From Alteromonas sp. ASW11-130 (GTDB taxonomy: Bacteria > Pseudomonadota > Gammaproteobacteria > Enterobacterales > Alteromonadaceae), in contig NZ_JAPFRE010000006.1 of the NCBI RefSeq assembly GCF_026183735.1, forward strand, positions 44,734 through 108,733: DNA of 64,000 nt. Reading direction: 5' to 3'. Shown one piece after another: positions 30,125 to 41,430 of this stretch. A program made the position numbers and the translations under genes. Numbering within the stretch: the first letter of the stretch is position 1; the number at the start of each line of letters is the position of its first letter. The notes under the pieces are model-generated. The model ran no database searches and had not been told where the DNA came from. It saw only the letters and a list, made by a program, of their open reading frames with translations.

Positions 30125-32116
30125 TTACTCGACGTCTAAGTGAGATAAATCCACGGGCTCTTTGCCTATTTTATATAAACGCCTAAGATCCCACTGAATG
30201 CTATCTGGAGAAATAAAGTCGTCCTCACTATAGAATTTACTATAGTAATAGTGGTGTTTGTGGAAAATAAAATATTCATTTTCCTTAGCGCTGAGCAAGT
30301 CCCACGTTCGTTCGTGATAAAGAACACACTCTTCTTGTCCATTTATATAACCCGGCTCTCTACACTGAGGAGAAAAAGAACCCGAACGTAATTTCGTTCT
30401 GGAAATAATTATATTGCCACCCTCGACTTTCCATTTACCGTAAAATCTAATGACCTCATCTTCCGACAGGGAACCGTTATTGTCGTCGTCGTAAGTTGAA
30501 ATTGTGTCCGCATCGCCATTCTCGTGTAAAATAAAATAAAAATGATCGAGCCCTCCCCCTTCAACATCAACTCCATAAGTATAAATACCGGAGACCGAAT
30601 CCTCCTGCCAACTCCCCACTCTTCCAGTTAAGTTCGCATTGTAAACTGATGAAAAAGCGTGAATTCCATTGCCATCTTCCAATTTAACTTGCACAAGATC
30701 GAGAAAATTATCATCAGATACCTTACGCAACTTCATCGAAGTGAAGGGAAATGCATAATCACTATCCCACGATAAACTGCTTCCTAAGTAATCAAGAACT
30801 AATTCATCGTTCTCAAACTTCCAGTTAACGCTAATCCCCGTAATTTCTCCTATCGCCGTCCCATCAGACTTAAAGGTGAACTTGTCAGCTTCCATCCTTA
30901 ACTTTGTGGCTTCGCCTTGCAAACTAAGTCCGTCGGAATGACCAAAGTTAGCAAGAGGTAAGTGAAGCGTGATGGGGGTTGCAAACGAAATTAAGTACGT
31001 TTTCATCGTCGCTGACTTAAATTCTGATGTTTGAATAATTTTAGTGTCAATTTCAGGGTTGTCAGGGTAATACGTTTCTGTGGTAAAGGTCGCGGCCAGG
31101 CTCAGCGTGTTTTCCTGCTGGCTTATTATTGTAAAAGTAATGTTTTTCCACCCTTCTCTTACTCTATGATGGGTTTGTAAATCTGTGTGAAAGGAATAGC
31201 TTTCAAAGTAAGTCGAGTCGGCAAAGGCAATGTCGATACTGTTACCATGGTGTTCCCACGTAAATGCATGCTCTTGATATTGGCCAGTACCATCTGCACT
31301 AAACTTAAATGCAGGGTTATTATCTATGTAATTAATAGCGTCAGTAAAAAACAATTCAAATGACGTGGGAAATGTTAAGCTGGCATCATAAATTGTGGGG
31401 TCTTCCAGCGTTTCTTTTTGCGCATCGTCGAATTCTTTTGTCAATACGACGGATGCCACATATTCGTCCATACTACCACTGTATCGCATCAGCTCTAGGG
31501 TGTCGTCGAAACCAGGGGGTAGCGCAAGATCAGCATTAGCTTCTGACTTATCAATTGCTACCTTAATTGCGGTAGCCACAGTCAATACATCTTGTTGGGA
31601 AATCTTTTCTGCCAGCTGCTCAACCATTACTTCTGAATGAACAAGTTCACTACCTGCCGCCTTAACCATCAGTCCATAGGTTGCAGTTGTTATATGACTC
31701 ACTGTGACAGCGAAATTTTCCGAAGCATCCAATACATTATCAGAACCGGCGTCGTTAACTAGAGAGCTCAACTCACCTACTAGTGAAATAAGCCCTGCAT
31801 TAGCTTGACTGCCTGTTCCCATAGCTTTTAGTGATATAAAATCGTCTAGGTCAGCATCATCATATTCTAGCTCAAGTGAATATTGCCCATCGTTATCTGT
31901 AGTTGTAGAAAACGCAATTTCTTCGCCGTCCATCATTAATGTTACCGTGGCTCCAGCTAGCGGGGCATCGGTCGCAATACCATTAATAATTAGAGTTTGT
32001 TTCTCGGGAGGTGTTTGAACGTTTTGTCCTGAATTGCTGGTATTAGAACTGCCCCCGCCTCCGCAGGCCATTATGGTTAGTGAAAGTGCGCAGAGCACTA
32101 AAATAGATGGTTTCAT
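30125..32116 (-). CDS. Large lipoprotein with an N-terminal Ig/carboxypeptidase-regulatory-like domain
   Basis: A 663-residue lipoprotein: signal peptide with lipobox MACG (Cys at about 18) and a GGGGSSNTSNSG linker, a feature of many Alteromonadales surface lipoproteins. Residues about 42-110 look like a carboxypeptidase-regulatory beta-sandwich (INGIATDAPLAGATVTLM, DNDGQYSLE). A helical part follows, then a long beta-rich acidic region rich in Asp, Tyr and Trp. An EF-hand-like stretch DDDNNGSLSEDE is near 560, suggesting calcium binding. Function is unknown. Single gene. Confidence 0.75.
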   Translation of the reverse strand: MKPSILVLCALSLTIMACGGGGSSNTSNSGQNVQTPPEKQTLIINGIATDAPLAGATVTLMMDGEEIAFSTTTDNDGQYSLELEYDDADLDDFISLKAMGTGSQANAGLISLVGELSSLVNDAGSDNVLDASENFAVTVSHITTATYGLMVKAAGSELVHSEVMVEQLAEKISQQDVLTVATAIKVAIDKSEANADLALPPGFDDTLELMRYSGSMDEYVASVVLTKEFDDAQKETLEDPTIYDASLTFPTSFELFFTDAINYIDNNPAFKFSADGTGQYQEHAFTWEHHGNSIDIAFADSTYFESYSFHTDLQTHHRVREGWKNITFTIISQQENTLSLAATFTTETYYPDNPEIDTKIIQTSEFKSATMKTYLISFATPITLHLPLANFGHSDGLSLQGEATKLRMEADKFTFKSDGTAIGEITGISVNWKFENDELVLDYLGSSLSWDSDYAFPFTSMKLRKVSDDNFLDLVQVKLEDGNGIHAFSSVYNANLTGRVGSWQEDSVSGIYTYGVDVEGGGLDHFYFILHENGDADTISTYDDDNNGSLSEDEVIRFYGKWKVEGGNIIISRTKLRSGSFSPQCREPGYINGQEECVLYHERTWDLLSAKENEYFIFHKHHYYYSKFYSEDDFISPDSIQWDLRRLYKIGKEPVDLSHLDVE

Positions 32117-32281
32117 GTTTGATCCTTGAGTACTACTTGTCCTGACTAACCCAATTTAAGAACAGCCAGACTTTATATTATTTCGTATAGTGGTGACGAT
32201 GAAAATGGCGACGGTAGTTTACGAGCAAAAATAGATGGGGTAAAGAGCGCGTATTAAACAATAAGCAGGCGCTGGCGATGC

Positions 32282-32311
32282 TAAAAAAATGAGAGGCTAA
32301 CGCCTCTCATT
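32282..32311 (-). terminator. Terminator of glgP
   Basis: A nine-bp stem (ATGAGAGGC at 32289-32297 and its complement at 32302-32310, four-base loop) followed on the minus strand by a run of seven T. It sits immediately after the glgP stop. Confidence 0.9.
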
Positions 32312-32314
32312 AAT

Positions 32315-34807
32315 TTATTTCACCTCACAGGGACGTAATTTCCAGATTTTATCAACGTAATCCTGTATCGAACGGTCGGAAGTGAACTTGCCCATTTTCG
32401 CAGTATTGATAATGGCCATTTTAGCCCAGCGCTCTTTGTCTCGATATGCTTCATCGACTTTGCTCTGCGCATCCGAGTAGGCACGAAAATCAGCTAACAC
32501 CATATACGCGTCGCCTTGATCCAGCAAACTTTGTTTAATTGAAACTAACGCCCCAGGCTTGCCGGGTGTGAAATAATCGGTTTCCAGCCAATCAAGAATG
32601 GCTTTAATTTCGGCATCGCGATAATAATAATCGAGAGGGTTGTAGCCTTTGTTCTTCAGCCCTTCCACTTCTTCTACTGTCATACCGAAAATAAAGATAT
32701 TATCCTCGCCCACCTCTTCAGCTATTTCTATATTTGCACCGTCAAGCGTGCCTATAGTCACAGCACCATTTAGCGCCAACTTCATATTGCCAGTACCCGA
32801 GGCTTCTTTACCTGCAGTACTGATTTGCTCAGACACATCTGATGCGGGGATCATCTTTTCTGCCAATGAAACACGATAATTGGGTAGAAAGACCACTTTA
32901 ATTTTATTCCTGACCCTAGGATCATTATTGATTTTATTACCGACCATATTGATGGCGTAAATAATGTCCTTTGCCAAGTGATAAGCTGGGGCAGCTTTTG
33001 CACCGAATATAAATACGCGCGGATGCATATCATAGTCAGGGTTTTCCAAAATTCGACGGTACAGTGCCATAATGTGCAATAAGTTCAGATGCTGTCGCTT
33101 GTATTCATGCAAACGCTTAATTTGCACATCGAATATTGCATTCACATCTACATCGATGTTCAACGTTTGTTTTATTTCATTCGCTAAAAGTTGTTTATTA
33201 GCCTGCTTTACTTTCATAAACTGCTTTTGGAATGTTTTGTTATCCGCATGCTTTGCGAGGCCCTCCAGCTTCTTCAAGTGTAGTGGCCAATCGTCCCCAA
33301 CTTTTTTATCAATTAATTCTGATAGTGCAGGATTACACGCTTTTAACCAGCGCCGTGGGGTAATACCATTCGTCACATTAGTAATTTTCCCGGGCCATAA
33401 TGCCTCGAATTCGGGAAACAGGTTTTGTTTAACTAAACGTGAATGAATCTCTGCTACGCCGTTAACCGCGAATGAGCCAATAACGGAAAGATTACCCATC
33501 CGTACCATTTTCTCATTACCTTCCTCGATAATGGAAAGCTTGGCTTTAATCTGATTATCGCCTGGCCACTTTTTATCAACCAACGCCATAAAACGATGGT
33601 TTATTTCATAAATAATTTCCAAGTGTCTTGGCAGAATCTTTTCAATCATACGTGCTGGCCATTTTTCTAACGCTTCTGGTAGTAACGTATGATTTGTATA
33701 AGCAAACACTTGCGTGCAAATGTCCCATGCCTTGTCCCAATCCAACTCAGCGCGGTCAACTAAAATGCGCATCAGCTCTGGTATAGCAATCGCCGGGTGC
33801 GTATCATTTAATTGAATAACGACTTGCTCTACAAACCGGCTCCAGTCATCACCATGAGCTCGCTTGTAGCGGCGAATAATGTCTTTCAGAGAACAAGAGC
33901 AAAAGAAATATTGCTGAATAAGACGCAATTCTTTACCCGCTTCTGTTTCATCGTTGGGATAAAGTACCTTAGAAATCGTCTCTGCATGCACGTTTTCACG
34001 TTGGGCATCAACATAACCTCCGGCATTGAAAACGTCCCAGTTAAAATAGTCTGAGGATTCACTCTGCCAAAGTCGCAATACATTAACCGTTTTACCTCCA
34101 TATCCAACAACAGGAATATCCCAGGGTACACCTTTCACGATAACCCCAGGGTGCCATTCTTTCTGAATACGTCCGTTATCCCCGTATTTAGTTTCCACAT
34201 AGCCGTAAAGAGAGACGTCTTGAATAGATTCAGGACGACAGATTTCCCAGGGATTACCGTAGTCGCGCCAGCTGTCTGGCCGTTCGATCTGGGCACCACT
34301 TTTAATTTCCTGACGAAACAAACCATGCTCATAATGTAAGCCGTAACCGATGGCTGGTAATTCCATCGTTGCCAACGAATCGATAAAACAAGCTGCTAAC
34401 CTGCCTAAGCCGCCATTCCCTAACGCCATGTCAGGTTCTTCTTCCATGATATCAGTCAGTTCGACACCTAGTTCTTTCAACGCTTCCTGAGCTGTGTTGA
34501 ATAAACCTAGATTATGCATATTGTTTGAAAGTAACCGCCCCATAAGGAATTCAGCTGAAAAGTAATGCACGGCGCGGGTGTCATTGAGATAATGGGTTTT
34601 CTGGGTTTTACGCAACCCTTCTAACACGTTCTCCTGAATAGCCGAGCATGTGGCTTTCCACCATGCGTGATTATTGGCTTTATTTTCATCAGTGCCTAAG
34701 GTGCAGTGAAGATGTCGAATGACCGCGTCTTTAAACACACTTTTGTCAGTGTCATTCGCGACCAATTTCGATGACGTCGTAGAAAGAGCTTTTGCTTTGC
34801 GATCCAT
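32315..34807 (-). CDS. glgP: Glycogen/alpha-glucan phosphorylase
   Basis: An 830-residue pyridoxal-phosphate enzyme that releases glucose-1-phosphate from alpha-1,4-glucans. The N-terminal half has [11 protein letters not shown] and [19 protein letters not shown]; the cofactor lysine lies in [14 protein letters not shown], and the preceding region has RLHEYKRQ. Length is normal. The product feeds the phosphoglucomutase encoded next. No glgB, glgC or glgA is in the window. A 208-base gap to pgm leaves room for its own promoter. Confidence 0.97.
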   Translation of the reverse strand: MDRKAKALSTTSSKLVANDTDKSVFKDAVIRHLHCTLGTDENKANNHAWWKATCSAIQENVLEGLRKTQKTHYLNDTRAVHYFSAEFLMGRLLSNNMHNLGLFNTAQEALKELGVELTDIMEEEPDMALGNGGLGRLAACFIDSLATMELPAIGYGLHYEHGLFRQEIKSGAQIERPDSWRDYGNPWEICRPESIQDVSLYGYVETKYGDNGRIQKEWHPGVIVKGVPWDIPVVGYGGKTVNVLRLWQSESSDYFNWDVFNAGGYVDAQRENVHAETISKVLYPNDETEAGKELRLIQQYFFCSCSLKDIIRRYKRAHGDDWSRFVEQVVIQLNDTHPAIAIPELMRILVDRAELDWDKAWDICTQVFAYTNHTLLPEALEKWPARMIEKILPRHLEIIYEINHRFMALVDKKWPGDNQIKAKLSIIEEGNEKMVRMGNLSVIGSFAVNGVAEIHSRLVKQNLFPEFEALWPGKITNVTNGITPRRWLKACNPALSELIDKKVGDDWPLHLKKLEGLAKHADNKTFQKQFMKVKQANKQLLANEIKQTLNIDVDVNAIFDVQIKRLHEYKRQHLNLLHIMALYRRILENPDYDMHPRVFIFGAKAAPAYHLAKDIIYAINMVGNKINNDPRVRNKIKVVFLPNYRVSLAEKMIPASDVSEQISTAGKEASGTGNMKLALNGAVTIGTLDGANIEIAEEVGEDNIFIFGMTVEEVEGLKNKGYNPLDYYYRDAEIKAILDWLETDYFTPGKPGALVSIKQSLLDQGDAYMVLADFRAYSDAQSKVDEAYRDKERWAKMAIINTAKMGKFTSDRSIQDYVDKIWKLRPCEVK

Positions 34808-35015
34808 AGAATGATTCTCACCGTGTTAGCTACCACAATATCAATATGGTAATTTAATTACGAAACCTGTTTAGTGAGAATCAATATAGCAGTGTTATAG
34901 ACGCACATGTGTTAATAGAATGTTAATTTTCGATCTTTTTTGCATGAAAACGTATGCAACAGCCAGTCCATTAACATAAAATTAACACATTGAGTGTAAC
35001 TAATTTACATCTAGG

Positions 35016-36668
35016 TCAATCAATGATTCCATCGACTAGTTTTTGAGCTTCGGCTAGTAGCTGCTGTAAATGCTCCTCACCTTTAAAACTCTCAGCATAA
35101 ATTTTGTAAATTTGCTCTGTGCCAGAGGGTCTTGCCGCAAACCAACCATTTTCTGTGGCAACCTTGACACCGCCTATTGCTGCGTCGTTACCAGGTGCAT
35201 GGGTTTGCACTGCTATAATAGCTTCCCCTGCCAACGTAGCCTCCTTGATGACAGAGGCGTCTATAGCAGAAAGTTTGTTTTTTTGTTCCAAGGTCGCTGC
35301 GACGTCTTTGCGCAGATAAACGGGTTCCCCAAAATCTGCGGTCAACGCCTGGTAGTGTGCGCCAGGATCATTTCCTGTCACCGCCACTATTTCGGCTGCC
35401 AGTAGGCACATAATGAAGCCATCTTTATCTGTCGCCCAGGTGGCTCCATCGCGTTGTAAGAAAATCCCCCCCGCACTTTCTTCTCCAGCAAAACCAATTT
35501 CACTTTTAGCCAGTCCCTGAACAAACCACTTAAAGCCCACTGGCATTTCCGCCAATTGCTTATCCAATTGTTTAACAACGCGGTTTACCATGCTGCTGGA
35601 AACTAACGTTTTGCCTACTTTCAGCGTGGCAGGCCATTCTTTACGATGACGGTATAAATAATCTATGCTCACGGCCAAGTAATGATTAGGGTTCATCAAA
35701 CCAACGCTTTTACATACAATTCCATGACGATCGAAATCCGGGTCGTTTCCCCAGGCTAAATCAAACTTATCCTTAAGCTCAATTAAACCCGCCATGGCGT
35801 AAGGTGAAGAACAGTCCATACGCAACTTGCCATCTTTGTCACGACGCATGAAAGCAAAACGCTGGTCGATGGTTTGATTAACCACTGTAATATCGAGACC
35901 ATACTTTTCTGCGATACGCTCCCAATAACCAATACCAGCGCCACCTAACGGATCAGTGCCCAATTTTAAATTTGCTTGGGCGATCGCTTCCATATCGATG
36001 ACCTTGCTAAGATCATCGATGTAAGGCTCCATAAAATCTTCTTCTTTAACCCGGCCTGATAACCACGCTTGTTCTAAAGAAAATTTATTTACCTCTCTGT
36101 TTTGTTCAGCCATAAGAGCATTGGCCCGCATCTGAATGCCTTTAGTCACATCGCTATCGGCGGGGCCACCATGCGGAGGATTGTACTTAAATCCCCCGTC
36201 TTCTGGAGGATTATGCGAAGGCGTGATTACTACACCATCCGCTAGGGCATTGTCAGATGCAAGGTTGTGGCGAATAATGGTGCGAGAAATTACTGGTGTA
36301 GGGGTAAAGCCACGGCTTGCATTTTCCTTTAGCTGAATAACCACGTTTACGCCATTCGCGGTTAATACCTGAATAGCTGTTAGCATGGCGGGTTCGGATA
36401 ACGCGTGGGTATCCTTACCAATATATAGGGGCCCCGTTATTCCTTCTGCTTGCCGATGCTCAGCTAAAGCCTGACAGATAGCGGCAATATGCATTTCATT
36501 GAACGTACGGGCGGCGGCACTTCCACGGTGACCAGATGTACCAAAACTCACTGCCTGAGCTGGATCCGTTACATCCGGAGTTAATGAATAGTATTGACTG
36601 ACCAATTCAGCTACATTGATGAGTTGCTCTGCCGCGGCTGGTTGCCCCGCGTGTTCATGTAATGCCAT
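35016..36668 (-). CDS. pgm: Phosphoglucomutase (alpha-D-glucose phosphate-specific)
   Basis: A 550-residue enzyme interconverting glucose-1-phosphate and glucose-6-phosphate. The phosphoserine loop is in VITPSHNPPEDGGFKYNPPHGG (Ser near 150), the metal loop DPDFDRHG lies near 310, and the C-terminal phosphate-binding loop is RPSGTEQIYKIYAESF. It follows seqA by 28 bases, as in enterobacteria, so cotranscription is likely. Together with GlgP it links glycogen breakdown to glycolysis and sugar-nucleotide synthesis. Confidence 0.97.
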   Translation of the reverse strand: MALHEHAGQPAAAEQLINVAELVSQYYSLTPDVTDPAQAVSFGTSGHRGSAAARTFNEMHIAAICQALAEHRQAEGITGPLYIGKDTHALSEPAMLTAIQVLTANGVNVVIQLKENASRGFTPTPVISRTIIRHNLASDNALADGVVITPSHNPPEDGGFKYNPPHGGPADSDVTKGIQMRANALMAEQNREVNKFSLEQAWLSGRVKEEDFMEPYIDDLSKVIDMEAIAQANLKLGTDPLGGAGIGYWERIAEKYGLDITVVNQTIDQRFAFMRRDKDGKLRMDCSSPYAMAGLIELKDKFDLAWGNDPDFDRHGIVCKSVGLMNPNHYLAVSIDYLYRHRKEWPATLKVGKTLVSSSMVNRVVKQLDKQLAEMPVGFKWFVQGLAKSEIGFAGEESAGGIFLQRDGATWATDKDGFIMCLLAAEIVAVTGNDPGAHYQALTADFGEPVYLRKDVAATLEQKNKLSAIDASVIKEATLAGEAIIAVQTHAPGNDAAIGGVKVATENGWFAARPSGTEQIYKIYAESFKGEEHLQQLLAEAQKLVDGIID

Positions 36669-36696
36669 TGAGAATCCTTAATCCAGTTACTTAACG

Positions 36697-37275
36697 TTAT
36701 TTCTCTACGGTTTCTGGTGCAAAGCGACCAGTAATCTCGTTAATAATTTGATGGTTATAGCCTAGCGTTTCCAACACTTCCTTTAACATAGCCACTTTTT
36801 TTGCAGAATTATTGTTAGTCACCACCCAAAACGGACTGTCTGGTATTGCTTTTGGATTAGTACTTGACCCGTTTTCCAATAAGGCTTCTTTGCTTTGTGC
36901 AAAATAAATCCGATTTTTACCGCGAATTTGTTCGACTTTGCCAAATTCATCGCCGTGGATTTGGAACAGCTGAGCTAATACAAAAAGGAACTGATCAACG
37001 CGTTTGGTAAATTGCGCCAACTCCGTTTCAGAAATTTTCTCCAATATATCATCGCTACCAACTGAGCTAACACGAGCTTCATCCGGTACCATTGACCCAA
37101 CCTTTTGCTCTGGCTCAGTCTTTTGCACTGGCTTAGGTGGCGTTTCATTACGCACAGGGGGTGGCGTTTCCGGCATCAGTAAACGACGCAAAATATCAGA
37201 TGCGCTTTCGCCAATATGTTTCGTCTGACCAGCGATAAATGCGTACAAATCATCATCAATATCAATTGTTTTCAT
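36697..37275 (-). CDS. seqA: Negative regulator of replication initiation SeqA
   Basis: A 192-residue protein. The N-terminal oligomerisation and ribbon-helix part (MKTIDIDDDLYAFIAGQTKHIGESASDILRRLL) and the C-terminal hemimethylated GATC-binding domain (GKNRIYFAQSKEALLENG, TNNNSAKKVAMLKEVL) are typical. A Pro/Glu-rich linker of about 40 residues joins them. SeqA sequesters newly replicated origins and organises nascent DNA; its presence implies Dam methylation in this organism. It lies upstream of pgm in one operon. Confidence 0.96.
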   Translation of the reverse strand: MKTIDIDDDLYAFIAGQTKHIGESASDILRRLLMPETPPPVRNETPPKPVQKTEPEQKVGSMVPDEARVSSVGSDDILEKISETELAQFTKRVDQFLFVLAQLFQIHGDEFGKVEQIRGKNRIYFAQSKEALLENGSSTNPKAIPDSPFWVVTNNNSAKKVAMLKEVLETLGYNHQIINEITGRFAPETVEK

Positions 37276-37451
37276 AATTACTTCCTATTGAGAACGCCCC
37301 ATTATAGACAACCTTAGACAATACCGCAGTAGTTAAAACAACCAATTTTATTCTGTTGTGTATTCCTTACCCTATACTTAGGTATTAGCGCACTCACCTA
37401 TTACTACAAACAACTTGTTAGGATGTAACAATTAGGAGTTGGTGTCAGGGT

Positions 37452-38375
37452 ATGAATATGAACACACGCTTTCACGCGGTAGTAAAAGCTTTGGGACAAC
37501 ATATTATGGGCAAACAAGAACAGATAAAACTTGCCATTACATGTCTGATTGCGAATGGCCACTTACTGATTGAAGATTTACCTGGAATGGGAAAAACGAC
37601 ACTTTCACATGGCTTGGCTAAAGCGTTTGGGCTGGACTTCTCCAGAATACAATTCACGTCAGATTTATTACCTGCTGACATGCTGGGGGTGAATATTTTT
37701 GATAGCCACAAACACGAATTCTCCTTCAAACCCGGTCCAATCTTTAATCAATTGGTGCTAGCCGATGAAATCAATCGCGCCAGCCCCAAAACCCAAAGTG
37801 CGTTGCTAGAGGCAATGGAAGAGCATCAGGTTAGTGTAGATGGCACAACCTATACCCTCCCCCATCCATTTTTCGTGATCGGTACACAAAACCCGGGTTA
37901 TCAATCTGGTACGTATCCATTACCAGAGTCCCAACTTGATCGTTTTCTTATGCGAATTTCACTGGGCTATCCTAATTGGGAAGCAGAAAAGGCTATGCTC
38001 CAAACAGGGGGCAATAGGCTTCCTTTTGCTATGAATGAAGTGATATCGACGACAGATTTACTCAAGTATCAGCAGGAAGTAAACCACGTCCATTGTAGTG
38101 ATGATGTGATTAGCTATATTTTACGTTTGGTTACTCGAAGTAGAGAAGATGGTATATACCCTAACCCATTGTCTCCCAGAGCTAGCAAAGCACTATTGCA
38201 ATCGGCCAAGGCATGGGCATATTTACACGAAAGGGATTTTGTTGTACCTGAAGATGTTCAAGCTGTCTTTGTAGCGGTTGCTGAGCATCGCTTACGTTCT
38301 GAGCGAGATGCCCCTTACGAACAAAAAGTTTTAAGTGAACGCTTGTTAGAAAGTGTTGACCCGATAGCCGCCTAG
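37452..38375 (+). CDS. MoxR family AAA+ ATPase
   Basis: A 307-residue AAA+ ATPase. Walker A is in EDLPGMGKTTL (about 41-51), Walker B in LVLADEINRASPKTQSALLEAMEEHQVS (about 100-127), and an arginine-finger region is in PLPESQLDRFLMRI. The C-terminal lid is present. MoxR proteins act as chaperones with DUF58/VWA partners. It heads a moxR-DUF58-tgpA operon (nine bases to the next gene), a conserved combination probably active at the membrane or periplasm. Confidence 0.93.
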   Translation: MNMNTRFHAVVKALGQHIMGKQEQIKLAITCLIANGHLLIEDLPGMGKTTLSHGLAKAFGLDFSRIQFTSDLLPADMLGVNIFDSHKHEFSFKPGPIFNQLVLADEINRASPKTQSALLEAMEEHQVSVDGTTYTLPHPFFVIGTQNPGYQSGTYPLPESQLDRFLMRISLGYPNWEAEKAMLQTGGNRLPFAMNEVISTTDLLKYQQEVNHVHCSDDVISYILRLVTRSREDGIYPNPLSPRASKALLQSAKAWAYLHERDFVVPEDVQAVFVAVAEHRLRSERDAPYEQKVLSERLLESVDPIAA

Positions 38376-38383
38376 AGCCAACC

Positions 38384-39361
38384 ATGTTAACGCGAGCAAA
38401 AAGCTTTTGGAATTTTCGGGTCGACCAATGGTTGAATAAACGAATACCACCAGCTGCAAAACAAGATCTTACCCATCGTACAATATTTATTTTTCCTGCG
38501 TGGTTTGGCTTGGGATATCTCGTGACATGCGCTGGGTTATTTATATTAGGCGCGAATTATCAAAATAATCTGATGCTATTACTATTTGATCTTCTTCTAG
38601 GTATTTTTTTACTCAACTTATTTGTCAGTTATCTAAATTTTTCCCGGTTACAGATTAAAGCACAGCCTTTACATCCTGTATTCGCTAAAGGGCATGCCTC
38701 ATTAACTATCCAGTTTTTAAGCAATAATAAAGCACGCTCACCCCACGGCGTAGTGAATGCCTGCTGGAGAAGAGAAAAAAACATTCTAAGCATAGATTTA
38801 GATTCGGATAATACCCAACTTTGTTTACCTTATTTTACGCCGAGAAGGGGCGTTTATCCGTTACCTAGAATCACATTATATAGTGAATACCCATTTGGTC
38901 TTTATCGCTGTTGGACTCACCTTAACCTAAACCAACACGTTATCGTTTATCCCACGCCTCTCGCCTGCCAGGTTCAACTGCACGTTGAATCCGGTATAGG
39001 CGAACCTTCAGCAACTCAACAGGAAGGGCATGACGATTTTTATGCCTTACGTCCATACCATCAGGGAGAGCCCCTCCATCGTGTGGCGTGGAAGAACGTG
39101 GCAAAAGGAGGGGACTGGGTCAGTAAGTCGTTTAGTCATCAGCAAACCGAAACGGGTTACCTACAGCTCATTCCAACAGGTACTGATATTGAACTTGAGT
39201 TAAGTCGTTTATGCTATCAAATCCTCAAGCTCTCTGAAAAAAACGTGCCATTTGGTCTGATACTGGCTGACACAAGAATTGAGCCCTCTCAGGGCGAACA
39301 ACATAAACATCGTTGCTTAACTGCACTCGCGTACTACCCAAAAAAAGGTAATAATGTATGA
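38384..39361 (+). CDS. DUF58 domain membrane protein
   Basis: A 325-residue protein with two adjacent hydrophobic segments (about 30-75) and a cytosolic or periplasmic DUF58 region. The DUF58 signature is clear near 218-245: DDFYALRPYHQGEPLHRVAWK. It is the usual partner of MoxR ATPases. Its stop overlaps the tgpA-like start by four bases (ATGA), so translation is coupled. Precise role unknown. Confidence 0.92.
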   Translation: MLTRAKSFWNFRVDQWLNKRIPPAAKQDLTHRTIFIFPAWFGLGYLVTCAGLFILGANYQNNLMLLLFDLLLGIFLLNLFVSYLNFSRLQIKAQPLHPVFAKGHASLTIQFLSNNKARSPHGVVNACWRREKNILSIDLDSDNTQLCLPYFTPRRGVYPLPRITLYSEYPFGLYRCWTHLNLNQHVIVYPTPLACQVQLHVESGIGEPSATQQEGHDDFYALRPYHQGEPLHRVAWKNVAKGGDWVSKSFSHQQTETGYLQLIPTGTDIELELSRLCYQILKLSEKNVPFGLILADTRIEPSQGEQHKHRCLTALAYYPKKGNNV

Positions 39362-41430
39362 CTGCCGGGCGCCTTCCAATCGCAGGTCACGCGGCAAGCC
39401 TATGCATTGCAATTTTTATTAGCCTACTAGCTTTAAGCTTGTTCGCCCCATTGATGCTCTGGGTAGTCATTCTGACGTTTTGTACTTTATTTGTCAGAAT
39501 TTCCCTATATTTGGGTTGGTATCAGCACACTCCTACACAACAAACGATAAACTTGCTTGCTATCCTCTCATCTTTAGCTTTAGCATGGTTTAGCATTGAT
39601 CTGGGCCTGTTGCTCTCGATGGTCAATCTGTTAGTCGTGGCGTGTTCCTTGAAGCTAATTACCCTGAGTAAACGAAAAGACTTTTTACAACTATTTGCTT
39701 GTGGACTCTTTTTAATTGGTTGCGGGTTTATTTTCCAACAAGGCATAGCTAGTGCGTTATTTTACTTTGCTACTTTGTTGTTTTTATTTTTTGCCTTGAT
39801 CAGTTTTTTCACACCTCAATTATCCTGGCAAAAGAGAATCAAAGCCATTAGCTTTCAACTCCTACAGGCATTTCCTATTGCAGTAATCCTGTTTCTTATT
39901 TTACCGCACATAGGCCCGCTATGGAAAATGCCTACCAGCCAAATGACAAAAACGGGTTTAGCAGAAAAAGTCACTCCTGGTGATATCGCTAGTTTAAGTC
40001 AATCTGACGAATTAGTTTTTCACGCAACATTCGAAGGCAGCGTGCCATCTCGCAGAGAGCGGTATTGGCGAGCACTTACTCTGGAAGCGTTTGATGGTAA
40101 AAGTTGGGAAATCAGTCCACACAGAGAACTGCTTCGTCAAAGCAATCAAAGATCCGGTCAGCTTTTTGTTGCCAATACTGATATTAGACGTTACAACTAT
40201 CAAGTTATTGCCGAACCTAGCGGGCGTTCGTGGCTCTATGCCATTGATATTGCCGTTCCTACGACCAGGTCAGATCGAAATCAGATATGGTACTCACGAG
40301 ACTATCAGCTCATTGCAAAACGACCATTAAAGAGCAAACGGGCATACAATGTTATATCTTTTCCTGCAACTACGCTTCCCTCACCAAATTTTGCGATGGA
40401 AAGCCGGCTTAATCTGATAGTTCCAGAGCGGGGCAACGAGCGAACGCGAAAGTGGGTCACCTCGTTACGCAAGATGCATCCTGACAATCAGCAATTTGTT
40501 GATGCGGTCTTAATATACTTTTCCCAACAACCTTTCATATATACGCTTTCCCCCCCTGCGATGCGCAATGATTTCGCCGATACATTTCTTTTTGAAGAAC
40601 AAGCAGGATTCTGTTCGCACTATGCTAGTGCAATGGCGTATGTGCTTAGACTGGCAGGTATTCCTGCGCGCGTCGTTACTGGCTATCAAGGAGGTGAGCT
40701 GTTAAAAAATAATGTGGTCAGCGTTTATCAATATGATGCCCACGCGTGGGTTGAGGCTATGGTGGACGGCGCTGGCTGGACTCGATTTGACCCTACCGCA
40801 GTTGTGGCCCCTTCGAGAATAGATGCTGGATTACGGAATGCATTGAATTCCTCCGGTGAATTGGAGCAATACACTATTTTTTCAGGTTTTGGTCAATCTG
40901 GCTTAGTAAAAGACATTAGTTTGATGTTTACCAACTTGAACTATCTGTGGAGCCGATGGGTATTGGGGTTTGATAATCGTCAGCAACAAAATCTATTTAC
41001 AGCGATACTTGGTCAGCTTACGCCACTAAAAATGTCCATTCTCATCTTGGGCAGTTTGTTAACGATTAGTGGTCTGTTAGCGCTCTATTTTCTTCCCCGA
41101 TGGAATAAAACTTCAATTGATCCCATCACTCGATATTACTTGATCGCGACGAAAGCAGTAAGTGCCTCTGTTGGACTTCACCGCTATCAAACCCCTCCAA
41201 TGAGTTTTTTTGAACAAGTTGTTGGGGTGTTGCCTCACGACGCCGCCAGACATTTCGACAATATTACGCAAATATTCGTCTCACACAAATATAGTGCGCG
41301 TGATATAGATGAGCAAAACTACAAAAGAGACCTAATTAGAATGCGACATACCGTCAAGGCTCTACAGAGATCATTAAGAAAGTATGGGGTAGATTTAAGT
41401 GTCCCCCGGCGAGGCAATGTTATTTTTTAA
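39358..41430 (+). CDS. Transglutaminase-like membrane protein (TgpA/DUF3488 family)
   Basis: A 690-residue protein with about six N-terminal membrane segments (DUF3488, roughly 10-185), a periplasmic transglutaminase-core domain, and a further membrane segment near 565. The catalytic triad is visible: Cys in QAGFCSHYASAM (about 417), His in YDAHAWVEAM (about 462), Asp in WTRFDPTA (about 477). The TgpA homologue of Pseudomonas is reported essential, with transglutaminase activity. It is last in the moxR operon. Confidence 0.92.
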   Translation: MTAGRLPIAGHAASLCIAIFISLLALSLFAPLMLWVVILTFCTLFVRISLYLGWYQHTPTQQTINLLAILSSLALAWFSIDLGLLLSMVNLLVVACSLKLITLSKRKDFLQLFACGLFLIGCGFIFQQGIASALFYFATLLFLFFALISFFTPQLSWQKRIKAISFQLLQAFPIAVILFLILPHIGPLWKMPTSQMTKTGLAEKVTPGDIASLSQSDELVFHATFEGSVPSRRERYWRALTLEAFDGKSWEISPHRELLRQSNQRSGQLFVANTDIRRYNYQVIAEPSGRSWLYAIDIAVPTTRSDRNQIWYSRDYQLIAKRPLKSKRAYNVISFPATTLPSPNFAMESRLNLIVPERGNERTRKWVTSLRKMHPDNQQFVDAVLIYFSQQPFIYTLSPPAMRNDFADTFLFEEQAGFCSHYASAMAYVLRLAGIPARVVTGYQGGELLKNNVVSVYQYDAHAWVEAMVDGAGWTRFDPTAVVAPSRIDAGLRNALNSSGELEQYTIFSGFGQSGLVKDISLMFTNLNYLWSRWVLGFDNRQQQNLFTAILGQLTPLKMSILILGSLLTISGLLALYFLPRWNKTSIDPITRYYLIATKAVSASVGLHRYQTPPMSFFEQVVGVLPHDAARHFDNITQIFVSHKYSARDIDEQNYKRDLIRMRHTVKALQRSLRKYGVDLSVPRRGNVIF